From Ecdyonurus torrentis (taxonomy: Eukaryota; Arthropoda; Insecta; Ephemeroptera; Heptageniidae): a DNA stretch of 64,000 bases. The notes beneath the pieces were generated by a model. The model was not told where the DNA came from. It did not search any database and saw only the letters and a program-made list of their open reading frames with translations. Every line of letters starts with the position of its first letter. Position 1 is the first letter of the stretch. The position numbers and the translations under genes were made by a program. The stretch lies in assembly GCA_949318235.1 (NCBI GenBank), contig OX439134.1, forward strand, positions 16,314,874 to 16,378,873, written 5' to 3'. Of the stretch, positions 37,430-49,506 are shown in pieces.

Positions 37430-38662
37430 GTTGCTTTTTTTTTTTTAATAATTTTTATACAGCATAATTATTAATCAGTACTGCAAAATTTATGTTGTTA
37501 TGAATAAATGATGATGAGTTCAGGCTTTTTAGTATGCATTTATATTTGCTCCTTATAGCAACACGAATAGGTAATTTAAAACTGGTTTAATTTTGAAATA
37601 GCTGAAATACCCAGTATACATTATGTTTCTTAATAAACTTATAACTATAATTATTACTATAAGTTTTGCTACAGCCATGATCAATAAAATCAATATAATA
37701 GTCAAAATAATAAAAATTATAAGTTTGAATGTTGTAAATTATTTTTCGGTTATAACTTTCATTGTAAAGCCATAAATGGTTTGAAAACTGTATACAGTAC
37801 ATGCACATCTTATATTTTTATTTATGTTCTTAATTTACTTTTAATTTGGTATTTTACATCAATTTAATTCTTTTTGTAAAGATTTTATATACGAAATGCT
37901 TTGATTGTATGTCAAAGTACAAATAATGTATTTTCACTAAATATTCAATCTTGTAGAGGCTATAGTGTCTATTCAAGTATGATATAAGTATTCAAAATAT
38001 TACATATAGATGCTCTGTAAGAAATAGTTTATAAACCCATGACAAAACTCACAGTTTTTATTTCTACGTCTTATTTAAGCATCAAAATTTTCATTTGCTT
38101 GGATAGCTTAATTGTTTCAGCAAAAATTTAACTGTGTTATTGAAACAAATTCTAATAATATAAACAATAATCTACAACATAAATTATATTTCAAATTGGA
38201 ATTCAATTAATTTGATAGAAATGTGATAATATTTAAAGATTTTGTTATATATATAAAGGAATTACTACAGTCAGATATGCACAATCTGATTAATTAAAAT
38301 AAAATAAATAGAAAGTGATTAAAATACCACAAAATTGTGAAGCAAAACGAAATAATTTGATTATTAATCTAACTGATATATACTTTTAATTTCAATATGT
38401 TTGTTAAGACATTCTAATTTATTATTGCTTCTAACACCATTTTTACATTCGCGATAAAGGAAATATGAAAAAAATGTGCAAGTAACATATTTTTTTAAGC
38501 ATAATTTTTTTTCAGCATAATGGGAAAAAATTACTATACTAGTAATGGCCAGATATACTTTGTCACATAGAAAATTTTATCCTGTGGCTCTATACTCTAT
38601 CAGGTAAATAGTAAAAATTGTATATGACAGAGTGTACAGTACTATAAGTCCTGTTTGTATTA

Positions 38663-38825
38663 GGTAAATATTAACTTGGTACAGGTATTGATATACTATA
38701 CAATATCACCTAATGCAGGTGAAATGTCACCTAAACTAGGTGAGATACAACTTTATCGTAGTACGTTTTACCTACATTAGGTATTATTGTAGTATATCAA
38801 TACCTGTGCTAGACTAATGTTTACC
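38663..38825. mobile_element. TA-flanked palindromic MITE with GGTAAAYATTA ends
   Basis: The left arm GGTAAATATTAACTTGGTAC and ACAGGTATTGATATACTA are mirrored at the right as TAGTATATCAATACCTGT and AATGTTTACC, with TA on both sides. The centre has two small hairpins (CACCTAATGCAGGTG and CACCTAAACTAGGTG). Arms are about 45 bp. Confidence 0.75.
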
Positions 38826-38847
38826 TATTGCAATTTGCATGATTTAT

Positions 38848-38997
38848 GTACAGTCATTCTAATAAAAAATGAAATTCTATTGGCATATGGGAATAACATG
38901 TATTTAGATAGAGTTTTGCGTCAAATGAAATCTCCATCTGATTGCATTGAATGGCCATTAACCAATACAATTTAATTTTTTATTGGAATGATTGTAC
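38848..38997. mobile_element. 150-bp MITE family E copy 2
   Basis: Starts GTACAGTCATTCTAATAAAA and ends TATTGGAATGATTGTAC. The centre shares AGAGTTTTGCGTCAA and GAAATCTCCATCTGATTG with the copies at 7611 and 53699. GTAC ends are compatible with a TA target site (inference). Confidence 0.85.
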
Positions 38998-41900
38998 CTA
39001 TTTATCTAATGCCTGGGTTTTTATTTCTTAGAATATATTGAAAAGTGCCAATAAAAGTAAAAAAAAATGTAAAATAATTTATGTAAAAAAAAAAATAATA
39101 ATAATAATAAAAAAAAATCAATAATGCTAAACGTGCATTGATTGTTATGACTTTAACATCAATTATCACAAAATTTAAAAAAGAAAAGCTCAAAAATAAT
39201 ACCCTTTCTTTTTTTATTATACATTGGGTGTGTACTGTATACTATATATGATTTGACAATAATATAAAATGTGGAACAGTCAAATAACACCATATTAATA
39301 CAATAAAAAAAATATACAATTGCTGTTTTAAGGCATAAAAGTAGAAATAACAATTGCAACTTTTTTTTTTTTTGGCAGGTGTAAAGAGCAGTAAATAATT
39401 TTAATTTCCTCACTTTTTTTTTTGTTACGTCCTTGTAATTGCGTGGGTGTGAAATGTATAATATAAAGTCGAGTACAAAACTTTAAGGCGTGGTACCCAC
39501 ATTTAAATCAAGGTTAGAATTATAAAAATAAAACAGTTTTGTATAGAAAAAACAAGGTTAATTCTACCTACATCATCATGCAAATTTTTTTCATACCAGA
39601 CTTCATTTTTTTTTTTAATATTATAATAGTTAAACAGTTATAAAAGGATGTTCATAATTTTTTTTGATATGTTATGTTTTTAACTGTTGTTATAATGTTA
39701 TATAATTTGTATATGAGTTTTAATTAAAGGAAGTTTAATAGGATAATCCTTTCCGTTTTAAATTTACTCTTATAATATTGTTATAGCTTTTTCCTGCTTT
39801 TGATACTGTTTACTTTAAAACGTAATGTTTTTTTTACTTATATAAGCACGAACTTAGCTGTTATAGTAAAATAACGCTCTTAAAAAAATCTGTATTAAAT
39901 CGTGCTATTTTAATAACCTTACTAATTTTTTAAAGTAATATTTTCTCTTTATCTGGAATATTTGGAAGGGGCATTTTTTATTTTATTATTTTTTTTTTTT
40001 TATTTTTTTTTTTTTAGAATTTAATGCATGTAATGCCTGATTATGGGGAATTTTTAATATAAAAACGATGAAAGTGATAACACATTTTAAATTTTGTTAT
40101 TAATTCCAATAGTGTAAGAAAAAGTATTATAGGTCATACTTAAAATTTAGAACATTAAAAAGATTTCTTATATACTTTTGTTAATATTTTATCAATATTA
40201 TTATGTTAATTTTTGATATAAAAGATAGAATTTTATAAAACATAAATATACCCCCTACCCCTTTTTTTAAAACTCATCATATACATTCAATTAATAATTA
40301 ATTCAATAGAAATCGAAAACTAGTTTTTACTTTTCAATAAATTAAAATCAATTTTATAAAGGCAAATTTTCTAAATTTCATTTTCATTCATAAAGATGAT
40401 ATAAATTTTTAAATATATATATTTTTTAAAGTAATAGTATATTTAATTTCAAGATATGCATATAAATTACTGTGTATAATATTATATATATATAAAAACT
40501 TTCACTTCAACATTTGATATTTTTTAAAAGAGGGTTTATTAATTTAACTACCAACAACCAAGAAAAATGCTTTCTATTTCAATGTCATTTTTTTTTTCCT
40601 AATTAAAAAATCATCTTTAAATTCAACTACCCATGAAAGTAAGTTCAATTTTTTTAGTACTTTCCCTGCACGTCTTGTTTGGAAAATTACATTTAATTTG
40701 TGAAGTATGTAACGTGAAAAAAAATATATATTCTTATTATACATAGTCGTTAAATTTCTTTTTATTTAATTTTATTTTCATGCAGTATACTGTGTATATA
40801 AAAAACTTTTTGAAGTGTAGTTTCTTACATACAGTACATTATAATTATTGAACAAAAAAATTAAGGTGAATAATTGATAACTTGACGAATAAAAAAGCAG
40901 CTAAAACTTCTGCTTTTATATTTTGTAAAATATAATTTTATTGATTTGATGTGTATTTTTGAGTAATAATAATTTTTTTATATTTAATGCATAATAGACA
41001 AAAAATTTGAAGTCAGTGCTAAAAGCCTATCCCTGGTGGAAAAAAACGCCAGAAAACGTATATTTTTTAATAGTTGTGCAAATTCAAATTTGGTACTAAA
41101 AATCAGTAACAAAAAGCAGATTTATAAATGTCTAAATTTCAAGGTTCTTTTAAAATCTCAGTAATTTGAAACCAACTGTACTTTCAATTTTTTTAATCCC
41201 AACTACAATTATAATGTTGCAAGACAAGTGCTTGTTATATAAAATAAACGCGCACATGAATATAATTTTGAAATTTAAAACTTGTAAAAATTTACTTGCC
41301 TTCACGATATATTGAATTAGTCACATTAAGAATCACTTTATTTTTTAATTAAAAAAAAAAAAAAAAAAAAAAGTACATGACTGACAATATGATTTTTTTT
41401 TTATTACACCAGTTTAAATTTAAAATTGTCTATAATTTTAAAAATATATATAACAACTATATTGTCTGCCCTTCATTGTTGAGAAGTGTATTATTAAAAT
41501 TTTGACGAGCAAAAACAACAATGAATAAGCAACATTTTTTTAACTCTAAAAAAGAATTTAATTTCATCTTGAATTTAGTTTTCTTTTAATATTATTATAA
41601 AAAAAAGGATGCTCCAGATTTAAGAAGTAAAATACAAGGTTTTTGTACACTCTTTTACAATAAAAACGACATTTTTAAATTGCTTGTTTTAAGTTTTAAG
41701 TACTGTAAGAGTAATGATACAAAACGTATAGCAATTATCTTGCACTTAAAAGGCCTTTGAATAAATAAATAAAAAATGTTAATTAGCATAGATGTCAACG
41801 GTAATGAGTGGTAAATAGAGTAAAGTGACGATTTTTAAATATATCGATTTTGTGACAATCTTACTTACAGGGCCGCAAAACTAACAAGATTGGCATTTCA

Positions 41901-43211
41901 AAAATACATTTTATTACATATAAAGAATATTTGAATTTTTTTTTCTGCTTCAAAATATTTATTTACTTTAAAATTACTCTATATGGATAATAATTAATAA
42001 CATAACTATGTGTAATTTAATTAAATAAATTTTTAATAATAATTATAGTTTACTAAAGAGAATTAAAAAAGAAAGACAAAAAAAAAAAAAAAAAAAAAAA
42101 AAAAGACAGTCTAATTACCCAATGGTGAGAGAGTACAACTTGTTAATGTAACTGAGTGGCATTTCAATAAAAAAAAATTATAAAGCCTTTGCATGCAGAC
42201 TTTTTTTTTCTCCTTTTTTTTTACGTCAAATCAAACCAGTATTCTTTATATAAAACTCACTTAAGCTATTAACTTTAAAAGTACACTGTATATGGATTAT
42301 TTTATAAACAATCTATAGTATTATAATCATAAATAAATAATTATGCAATAATAACAATATAAACTAAAGAAAAAACTTTTTTAAAAAGTCAAAATAAAAA
42401 ATATTCTTTATAATGGAAACAGATTTTGTCCTTTCTTTTTCTTTCTTTCTTTCTTTCTTTTTTTTTTTTTTTTTAAATTTTTTATTGTCTTTTTTTTATA
42501 CGTAAACAGGTGGACAAGTTTGCTATATATAGGCAATGTACTTGCTCAATATGGGGTAAGGACACAAGTGAATTCAACCGTCTCACTTCGCCAACATAAT
42601 ATAAAATTCCATCATACTATGTTATATTATACTGTTAGAACGTTTTATCATTTTATTTCTCTATTGCCGCGGTAACATTGTGATAGTGTCTTATCAAACG
42701 AAATATATAAGAGCTTGTCTAGGCGTAACTTCGATAAATCTTAACCACAAAATTTACTTTACTCTATCGCACACTAAACAAAAAAACGGTTCTTTTTACA
42801 ATAACTTTATTTATTAACCGTTTGCAATGCTAGATATGTCTATGCTTGAAATATTATATTGTAAAATAAACAACAAATAATGTTATCTATTATTGAGATA
42901 TAGGGTAGTATAAGAATGAAAATAAAAATATTTAAACACCTCAAAAAACTAGATCTTATATAAAAATTTACTGTACTACAAAGACAGTAAAAAGTGCATT
43001 TTTGGACGAAATACTGCATCAGTCTACAAGAGCAATACGCTGAAACTCGTACAACAAAATTCTATATCAGCACGCTAAATTTTACTACAAAAAACATACT
43101 TTCAAGCAAGAAAAAAAAAAAAAAAGGAGTTCAGGATATTTATAGAAACACAGCAAGCTGAATTGAATTCTTTATTGACGTAAATTTGTAACGTTTTAGA
43201 ATCTATTAAAG

Positions 43212-43256
43212 TTTTAAGAATAAGACATTTTATTGACCCAGGCAGATCATAAAATA
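43212..43256 (+). repeat. Dispersed repeat family F, 5' fragment
   Basis: AAGAATAAGACATTTTATTG followed by ACCCAGGCAGATCATA matches the first 40 bases of the copy at 1020. A similar fragment in reverse orientation (AAATAAAAACCCAGGCAT) lies at about 39010-39035. Confidence 0.5.
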
Positions 43257-43733
43257 AGAATAAAATACTAACATTTATATTATATAAATTTAGAGATGAT
43301 TTTCAGTAAATTGAAATAGCAATCGTTTACTTTTCAACATAAATAATAATCAAAGGCCTTTTTTCAGACTTTTAAGGATTTTTTTATTAAGTTACGTTCG
43401 TTCATTTAAATACGATTATGTTAAATGCAAAAATTAAATAATCTTTAATAAACCTTTTAAACCTACTTTAACTAATTATACTCACATGTCTAATGAATAT
43501 AAAAGTGGATATATTACAGTTTTAATTACATTTCTAATTTCTCTCATCTTTTTCATATTTAAAAGAAATTTATTTAAATTAGATATTTTTTCTTTGAACC
43601 ACAGGGGGTACTGAGCGTTTGTATAAATTATTATATTACCTTCATTAAAGTAGATAATTTATGTTTATAATTTATTTATATTAATTAATTTATGGTGTAA
43701 ATGACATATATAAGTATGTGTGAAGATCTTGAG

Positions 43734-43736
<3 letters not shown>

Positions 43737-43782
<46 letters not shown>
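43737..43782. repeat. (GA)n microsatellite
   Basis: About 22 GA units. Confidence 0.95.
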
Positions 43783-43787
<5 letters not shown>

Positions 43788-45460
43788 TGGCTATCAGGGT
43801 ATAAATTTTTATAATATTAAATTCTAAACAATAACAAAATCTAATGAAATAAATCATTATGATTAAATTTAATTTAATTAGTTACCTTGGGAAGTAAAGG
43901 AAAGAGAAAATAATACTCTTTTATTAAAAAGAAAGAAAGCCGACATTTAAAAAGAAACACAAAAAAATCTTTGACGGAAGTTTAGAGCACTTTTTTTCTT
44001 CTTCTTCTTTTAAAACTTGTAAACCGTAGATAATTAAAAATATATATATATAATTTTTTTTATACCAATTTCTTTTATTTTTCATCTTTATTAGTAACTT
44101 AGCTATGTATTTCTTTTGTTGTTGTTTTTATTTAGTATACGTTTCAATATTATTTTTATGTTTTATCTCGTGCATATATTTTTATTAAAAATTGAAAAGC
44201 TAAATCATCAATTTTCTTATCTCAACAAACATAAATAATTTGGATTCTAGTCTTAATTTGAGACTCGTAATGTATTAATCAACATAAATATTAAATTTAC
44301 CTAATGATATAATTAAAAATATATATTTACCATATTTTCCTTTTAATAACACTAAGAGAGTAGGGAGTCAGAAGTCCCTAATTCAGATTTTGACTTCTTA
44401 TACTGCCATCAAATTTGGTCTCAATTTAAAGCTTATCATGCTAGGTTACCCATGATAGAAATTTTAGGAGGGTTGAAATTAATATTGAGCTATATGGATC
44501 CAATTTTCAAAGTTCCTTAATTCGTGTACACCACCATAATTTTTCGATGCATTTATTTCTCTTTTGTACCACTGTATATAAAGAAAAAAAAACTTTTTTT
44601 AATTATTTGGTTACCATTACTAACACTTCCCCTTAAAAATATAGCACAAAAAGAAAATATTTATATAAACAAATTACATGCAATCTTAATCAAGTATATT
44701 CAGTTCTTTGTATATAAAATTAAAGTACACGTCAATTCACTCCATGCAAATCAAATTTATAATATACCAGTCAAAAAATTGTAACTTTATGAGAAAAATA
44801 TAGAAACTTTTTGTCAAATGTAGATTCCAATTATACCAAAGCTTTCTATATATCTATGTACCTGTACTGTACTGTAATATACAACAAGTTATAAATTAAA
44901 ATGAGGTGAGATATTATTCTTGATTAATTTCTAACAACAACAACTACCTTGAGATCGTGTTACCTTTAAGTCTTCTTACATTTACTTCATCAGAGAGAAA
45001 GCTTTTTTTTTTTTAAACTTCTCATATAGAGTAATACGATACAATCATCAAACTACATTCCTCTATAAAGGATGAGATTACAAACTCATGAACTTTAATT
45101 TCTTTTCAAAAAGTAATTTGATTCTGTTTGAAGTTATAGTTTTTGAATGTTATTAATAGATTAGAAGTTTATATTTCTTGATTGTTAGAGCAGTTTTTTT
45201 CTTTAATTAGAGTGTAAGGTTAATTAGCCATAAATGATTTCTTTTTATTTAAAAAAAAAATCTCATGTTGAGTTCTTAAAGTAAGTTTCAAAAACTAAAT
45301 CTCTTGTTTACCTTTCCTTTCATAAATTACATATAGAAGAGACGAATTATGCTGCACAGAAAAACTACTTTTCACTACTGTAGAAATAAAGATCGTCTGT
45401 ATAAGGTCTCTATTTCATACTAATGGTGTAGACAGACAAAATATAAGGATAACCGTGGTA

Positions 45461-45701
45461 CACGGAGAAAAATAAATGCGTATTATATGAGCTCATTTTC
45501 AGCAAAAAATATGTTGTACATGCATTGATATGTAAAATATGTACACTCCCCCCGAATAAATCTGACCGCTTGCGTTAAAGTTTCCTCATATTTTTAACAT
45601 TTGGAGAGATTATCGCTTCGGTCAGATTTATTCGGGAGGATTTTACATAAATGCGTATAACAACTATATTAGCATAACTTGGAAATAAACACGTTTCCGT
45701 G
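45461..45701. mobile_element. MITE family D copy 4 with rearranged or inserted centre
   Basis: The outer ends CACGGAGAAAAATAAATGCG and AAACACGTTTCCGTG match family D. The centre is not family D: it carries a 94-bp inverted-repeat segment (45546-45639), which may be a nested insertion. Confidence 0.65.
45546..45639. repeat. Nested inverted repeat with CCCGAATAAATCTGACCG arms
   Basis: The left arm CTCCCCCCGAATAAATCTGA and right arm TCAGATTTATTCGGGAGG are inverted and nearly perfect over about 22 bp, separated by about 45 bp. It sits inside a family D MITE. A related word, AATTTATTCGGG, occurs near 52590. Confidence 0.7.
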
Positions 45702-47536
45702 GTAATAATTTACTAACGATATTACTACTTTTTTTTTTCAAATATAATTTTAAGATACTTATAATACACTATACTATACTTATAGTATTTTTTTAAATAA
45801 TACTTGCTGGATATTCAAGATATCTAAAATAGTTAAATCCCAAATTAAATCAAAATTATGGTAAAATAATAATAATAATAAAAATCCTTTATGGAAATTC
45901 AATATATTTATTTGGAAAACTAAATTAATTTGAGTTTCCATATAAATGTATGAATGTATAAAAAAATTAAATAAAGTAAAATACTAACTGTACCATACCA
46001 TACAAAAATTTCATACAAGTTTAATTAAAAATTAAAATTTACTATCACCTATAAAGTATCAATATATAACCTTCAATTAAAAATTCACTTTTAAAAAGTT
46101 ATCTTAATCAATTCAATTTTTATATATTTCAAGGATATACAGTCGCGGTAGAATAATATATATAAATCAAACAGGTAATTCAATTGAATTGAACAATGCA
46201 ATTTTGTTCTGTTATGACGTGAAGTATTATATAGAGTCATTTGATACAGTTATATTTAAATGTATATATAGGTAAATCGGATCAACTGTATTTTTCTACT
46301 GTCTCTCTTTGTCGCTAAGTTATTTCAAAATTAAACCTTCAATTTACTCACGTACTAGATCTACTTGTTTATATATTTATAACGTTAATTTATGTAATCA
46401 TTATTATTCTATTACTTGTATAATGTACTTGAGTTTAATTGAAATATATTTTTATTAAATTAAATTTCACGTACTTTTTTTTATGACTTCTGAATGAAGA
46501 GACTGATTTTGTATTTACTATGCTGTACAGCAAAGTTACTTTTCACCACTACAAATAAAAAAATAATAAAAAAAAACTCCGTTGCAAGGCCATATTGTAC
46601 AATATAGAAAATCAGTAGACGCCCAAGAACAAAATATTATGTTATTATAGAAGAAGTTGCATTGTACCGCAGTTTAAGTTGTGATTTTTTTGTTCGTTTC
46701 TCCGTAAACTTTTAATTTAAGATTATAAAAATGTAATTTTTTATTCCTAATTAATTGAAATCTCAGAACTCTATGAAAATAGTTGTTTTTAAAATTTAAA
46801 TTTTATAATTCGGAAGCAATAAAAATATCAGATGTATATTAATTATTAAAAGGACAGCTAATATTTTAGCAATTATTTAATCAAGTACTTGTAATTTGCA
46901 ATTATATAGGGTTGAAGTTAATAAATATTTTAATTTTATTGTGATTATATAATATATGCATTTCCAAGTTTTTATTTTTTTTTCCTTCAAAGCTACGATT
47001 GGAAATTGGTTTTAATATTAAAATGAACAAGCTCTTTAAATTACAATTTTTTTTGTTAATAAAATCTATATTCTTTTATTGTTAAAGACAATTTACTATG
47101 ATCTGAAATAAAATGATATAAATATATTATGCTATAAAAATATGAATAATTTAACAACTCAATAAAATATTAATAATAATAATACTGTAGTAGTAGTAGT
47201 AGTAAAAAAAAAAATCAATAATTTCTTATAATAAATTTTTATAACAGGAAATCAATACTTGTAAAGAAAGTCTATAATAATAAATCAATAAATAAAAATG
47301 AAGATGAACCAAATATTGTAGGTCATTTAAAAATTATATTATATATGACCTAGAATCACATTACCAAATATTGTTATTCATAATTTAACTGTAAATTTTT
47401 CTATTTTATTACGTTATGCATAACTTCTTTTTTTTTTAAGGCTTAGGGTGTGACCATTTTTTTTTTTACATTTGAATATTTAGTTTCAGTTTCCTTTTTT
47501 AGTGTTGCCACTTTTTGAACTCATTCTATCAATCTT

Positions 47537-47539
<3 letters not shown>

Positions 47540-47619
<80 letters not shown>
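47540..47619. repeat. (CT)n microsatellite, about 80 bp
   Basis: Uninterrupted CT. It encodes a Ser-Leu repeat in one forward frame, not a gene. Confidence 0.97.
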
Positions 47620-47624
<5 letters not shown>

Positions 47625-48164
47625 AATATCGAAGAGATTAATTTGTCATCCAATATAATGACCACAGTAAAAAATATGTACACTGAAAAACACACAAAAT
47701 AAACACGTACAGTAGAATTCGTAAGATTTTGCGTATATTGACGTATTTTTATTATTGTAACGTTAAAAAATATAATAAAAAAAAAACTAATTTTTTTGGC
47801 AGAAATTAACGTTGATACTTGATAGTAAAAATAACAAATGTAAGGTCAATTTCAGCAAAATTTCTTTATACAAACGTTATTTATTGGTGGTATAACGGCT
47901 ATAGCATAATAGTTTACATGTAATTCCAAAATTGCATCATCTATAACAGAAATTATTCACTACACCATAAATGACGTAATTTATTATTGCATTAATATTG
48001 TAAGGTGCATTTTGTTTTTTGGTTGAACTCATAAATGGGTAGAGAGAAACCACATAAAAGTTGAATTAATTAAATGAATTTTTGCAAGGGTAGTTTTTTT
48101 TTTAAACTTATTCTAGCACTTCACAATACTTTTTGTTGGTTCCCTTATTATAAGGGTTTGTCAC

Positions 48165-48240
48165 AATGCTAAAAGGTCATGCCCAATAGCATGATCCAAC
48201 TCTTACACATATCCGAAGCAGGTTCTAAGTGTTGGGTCAC
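48165..48240. repeat. Diverged repeat shared with 55110-55185
   Basis: AATGCTAAAAGGTCATGCCC, then AATAGCATGATCC, recurs as AATGCTAAAATCATGTCC, then AAGAGCATGTCC. GTGTTGGGTCAC matches GTGTTGGATCAC some 40 bases on. Class unknown. Confidence 0.4.
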
Positions 48241-48747
48241 AAGTTGAAATCATTTATACGTGGTTCCTTCTAACTTATTTTTGAGTTCAGCCCAATATAT
48301 TTATGTTTCTTCAGTGTAACTTTTATGACGTCAAAAATTTCCGAGTTAGGAAATGTGCGCATATATAAAAAAAAAAAGGTGCCACCACCCACAATTGCTC
48401 ATAAGGCATCCATGTAGTAGGTGTACACAATTTTAGTCCTTGCTTAATTTTATAATTTAGCAAGTGTTCTTAAATAATGTTTTTACTTTTTTGTATGTTT
48501 CTTTTATCTAAATCTGATCTAAAGTGCGTATACTTATAGAACTTGACAATATTTTGCAAGACCAAATTTTTAAGTACTTATATATGATTTAAAAAGAGAT
48601 TATAAAAATTACATGGAAATTTAGCTTTATTTTTTAAGAACATATTAACCTTTTTTTACTGCGAGATATTGTATTACACTTGCAAATTTATGAACTTTAA
48701 TTCCCATCGTTGTGATTATATTTTGAAATAATAGGTGTTACTATATG

Positions 48748-48961
48748 CACGGAAAGATTAAATTACGTAATTTATGCTGCATTAATGTCATTATAGCAGA
48801 ATTTATGCTAAATTAGAATAAAATAAATAATTATTCTATACAAAATAATATTTATTCTATTTAACATAATTATTATGCAATATAGCATAAATTATGCTGT
48901 ATTGAACAAATTGTGCTGAAAATGAGCTAGCATAATTATTACGTATTTATTTTTTTCCGTG
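48748..48961. mobile_element. MITE family D copy 5 (best-preserved ends)
   Basis: 214 bp from CACGGAAAGATTAAATTACG to ACGTATTTATTTTTTTCCGTG. The ends are imperfect inverted repeats, CACGGAAA followed by AT-rich sequence and TACGTAAT. The interior repeats AGCATAAATTATGCT. A clear target duplication was not seen. Confidence 0.8.
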
Positions 48962-49339
48962 TGTAGTGATAAAGTTTTTTTTTTTTTTTTTTTAATCTTT
49001 AAACACGCAAATTTGTGTCTAGTATACTTTCTTTCAATTTTCCTGGCTTTAGCGCATTATAGTAGTTTTCCAGAAATAAAATATGAAAAAGAAGCTATAA
49101 AAATATGGTTCCACCAATGCTTACAATTAAAGAGGAAATTAAAGGTACTATAAGTTTTCAATCGCTATAGTTGTGATTGGCTTGAGTATTTTACCGATAA
49201 GCCTCATTGTAATTTTTATTTTTCTTATCCTTGTACTGTACTAATATGGCAAAAGTGTATTCTGTGATTTCAATTTTTCCCCCGAATATATGCACTCTAA
49301 AAAAATGCAGCAAATACATTTTATTTTGTGAATCACATA

Positions 49340-49506
49340 TGGTATAGGCATGCCACTTTTTAGCCACCCTCCACTTTCCAAATATTTTTGTCAACAGTGT
49401 ACCAGAATTTCAAGTGCTTATGTCTCCTAGAATAATTTTAAAATTCACAAGTGGCCGAAAAGTGGCCCAGACATTTAAGTGGCCGAAAAGTAGCATATCT
49501 ACCATA
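49340..49506. repeat. Imperfect foldback with internal AAGTGGCCGAAAAGT direct repeats
   Basis: The left GGTATAGGCATGCCACTTTT and TAGCCAC are mirrored at the right by GTGGCCGAAAAGTAGCATAT and CTACC. The right arm has two direct copies of AAGTGGCCGAAAAGTRGC (49449-49466, 49477-49494), 28 bp apart. The open frame on the minus strand here is a by-product. Confidence 0.55.

Larger units (their letters stand above)
39040..45460. other. AT-rich stretch, no gene seen
   Basis: Homopolymers, (GA)n at 43737 and a family F fragment at 43212. The segment 42500-42780 is slightly less AT-rich but has no coding frame. Confidence 0.55.
45702..48747. other. AT-rich stretch, no gene seen
   Basis: Contains (CT)n at 47540, a (TAG)n run near 47187-47204, the repeat at 48165, and faint family D words near 47900-47990. 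Confidence 0.5.

Noticed and set aside
49191..49394. 67-codon minus-strand frame
   Set aside because: Overlaps a foldback repeat arm; no domain.
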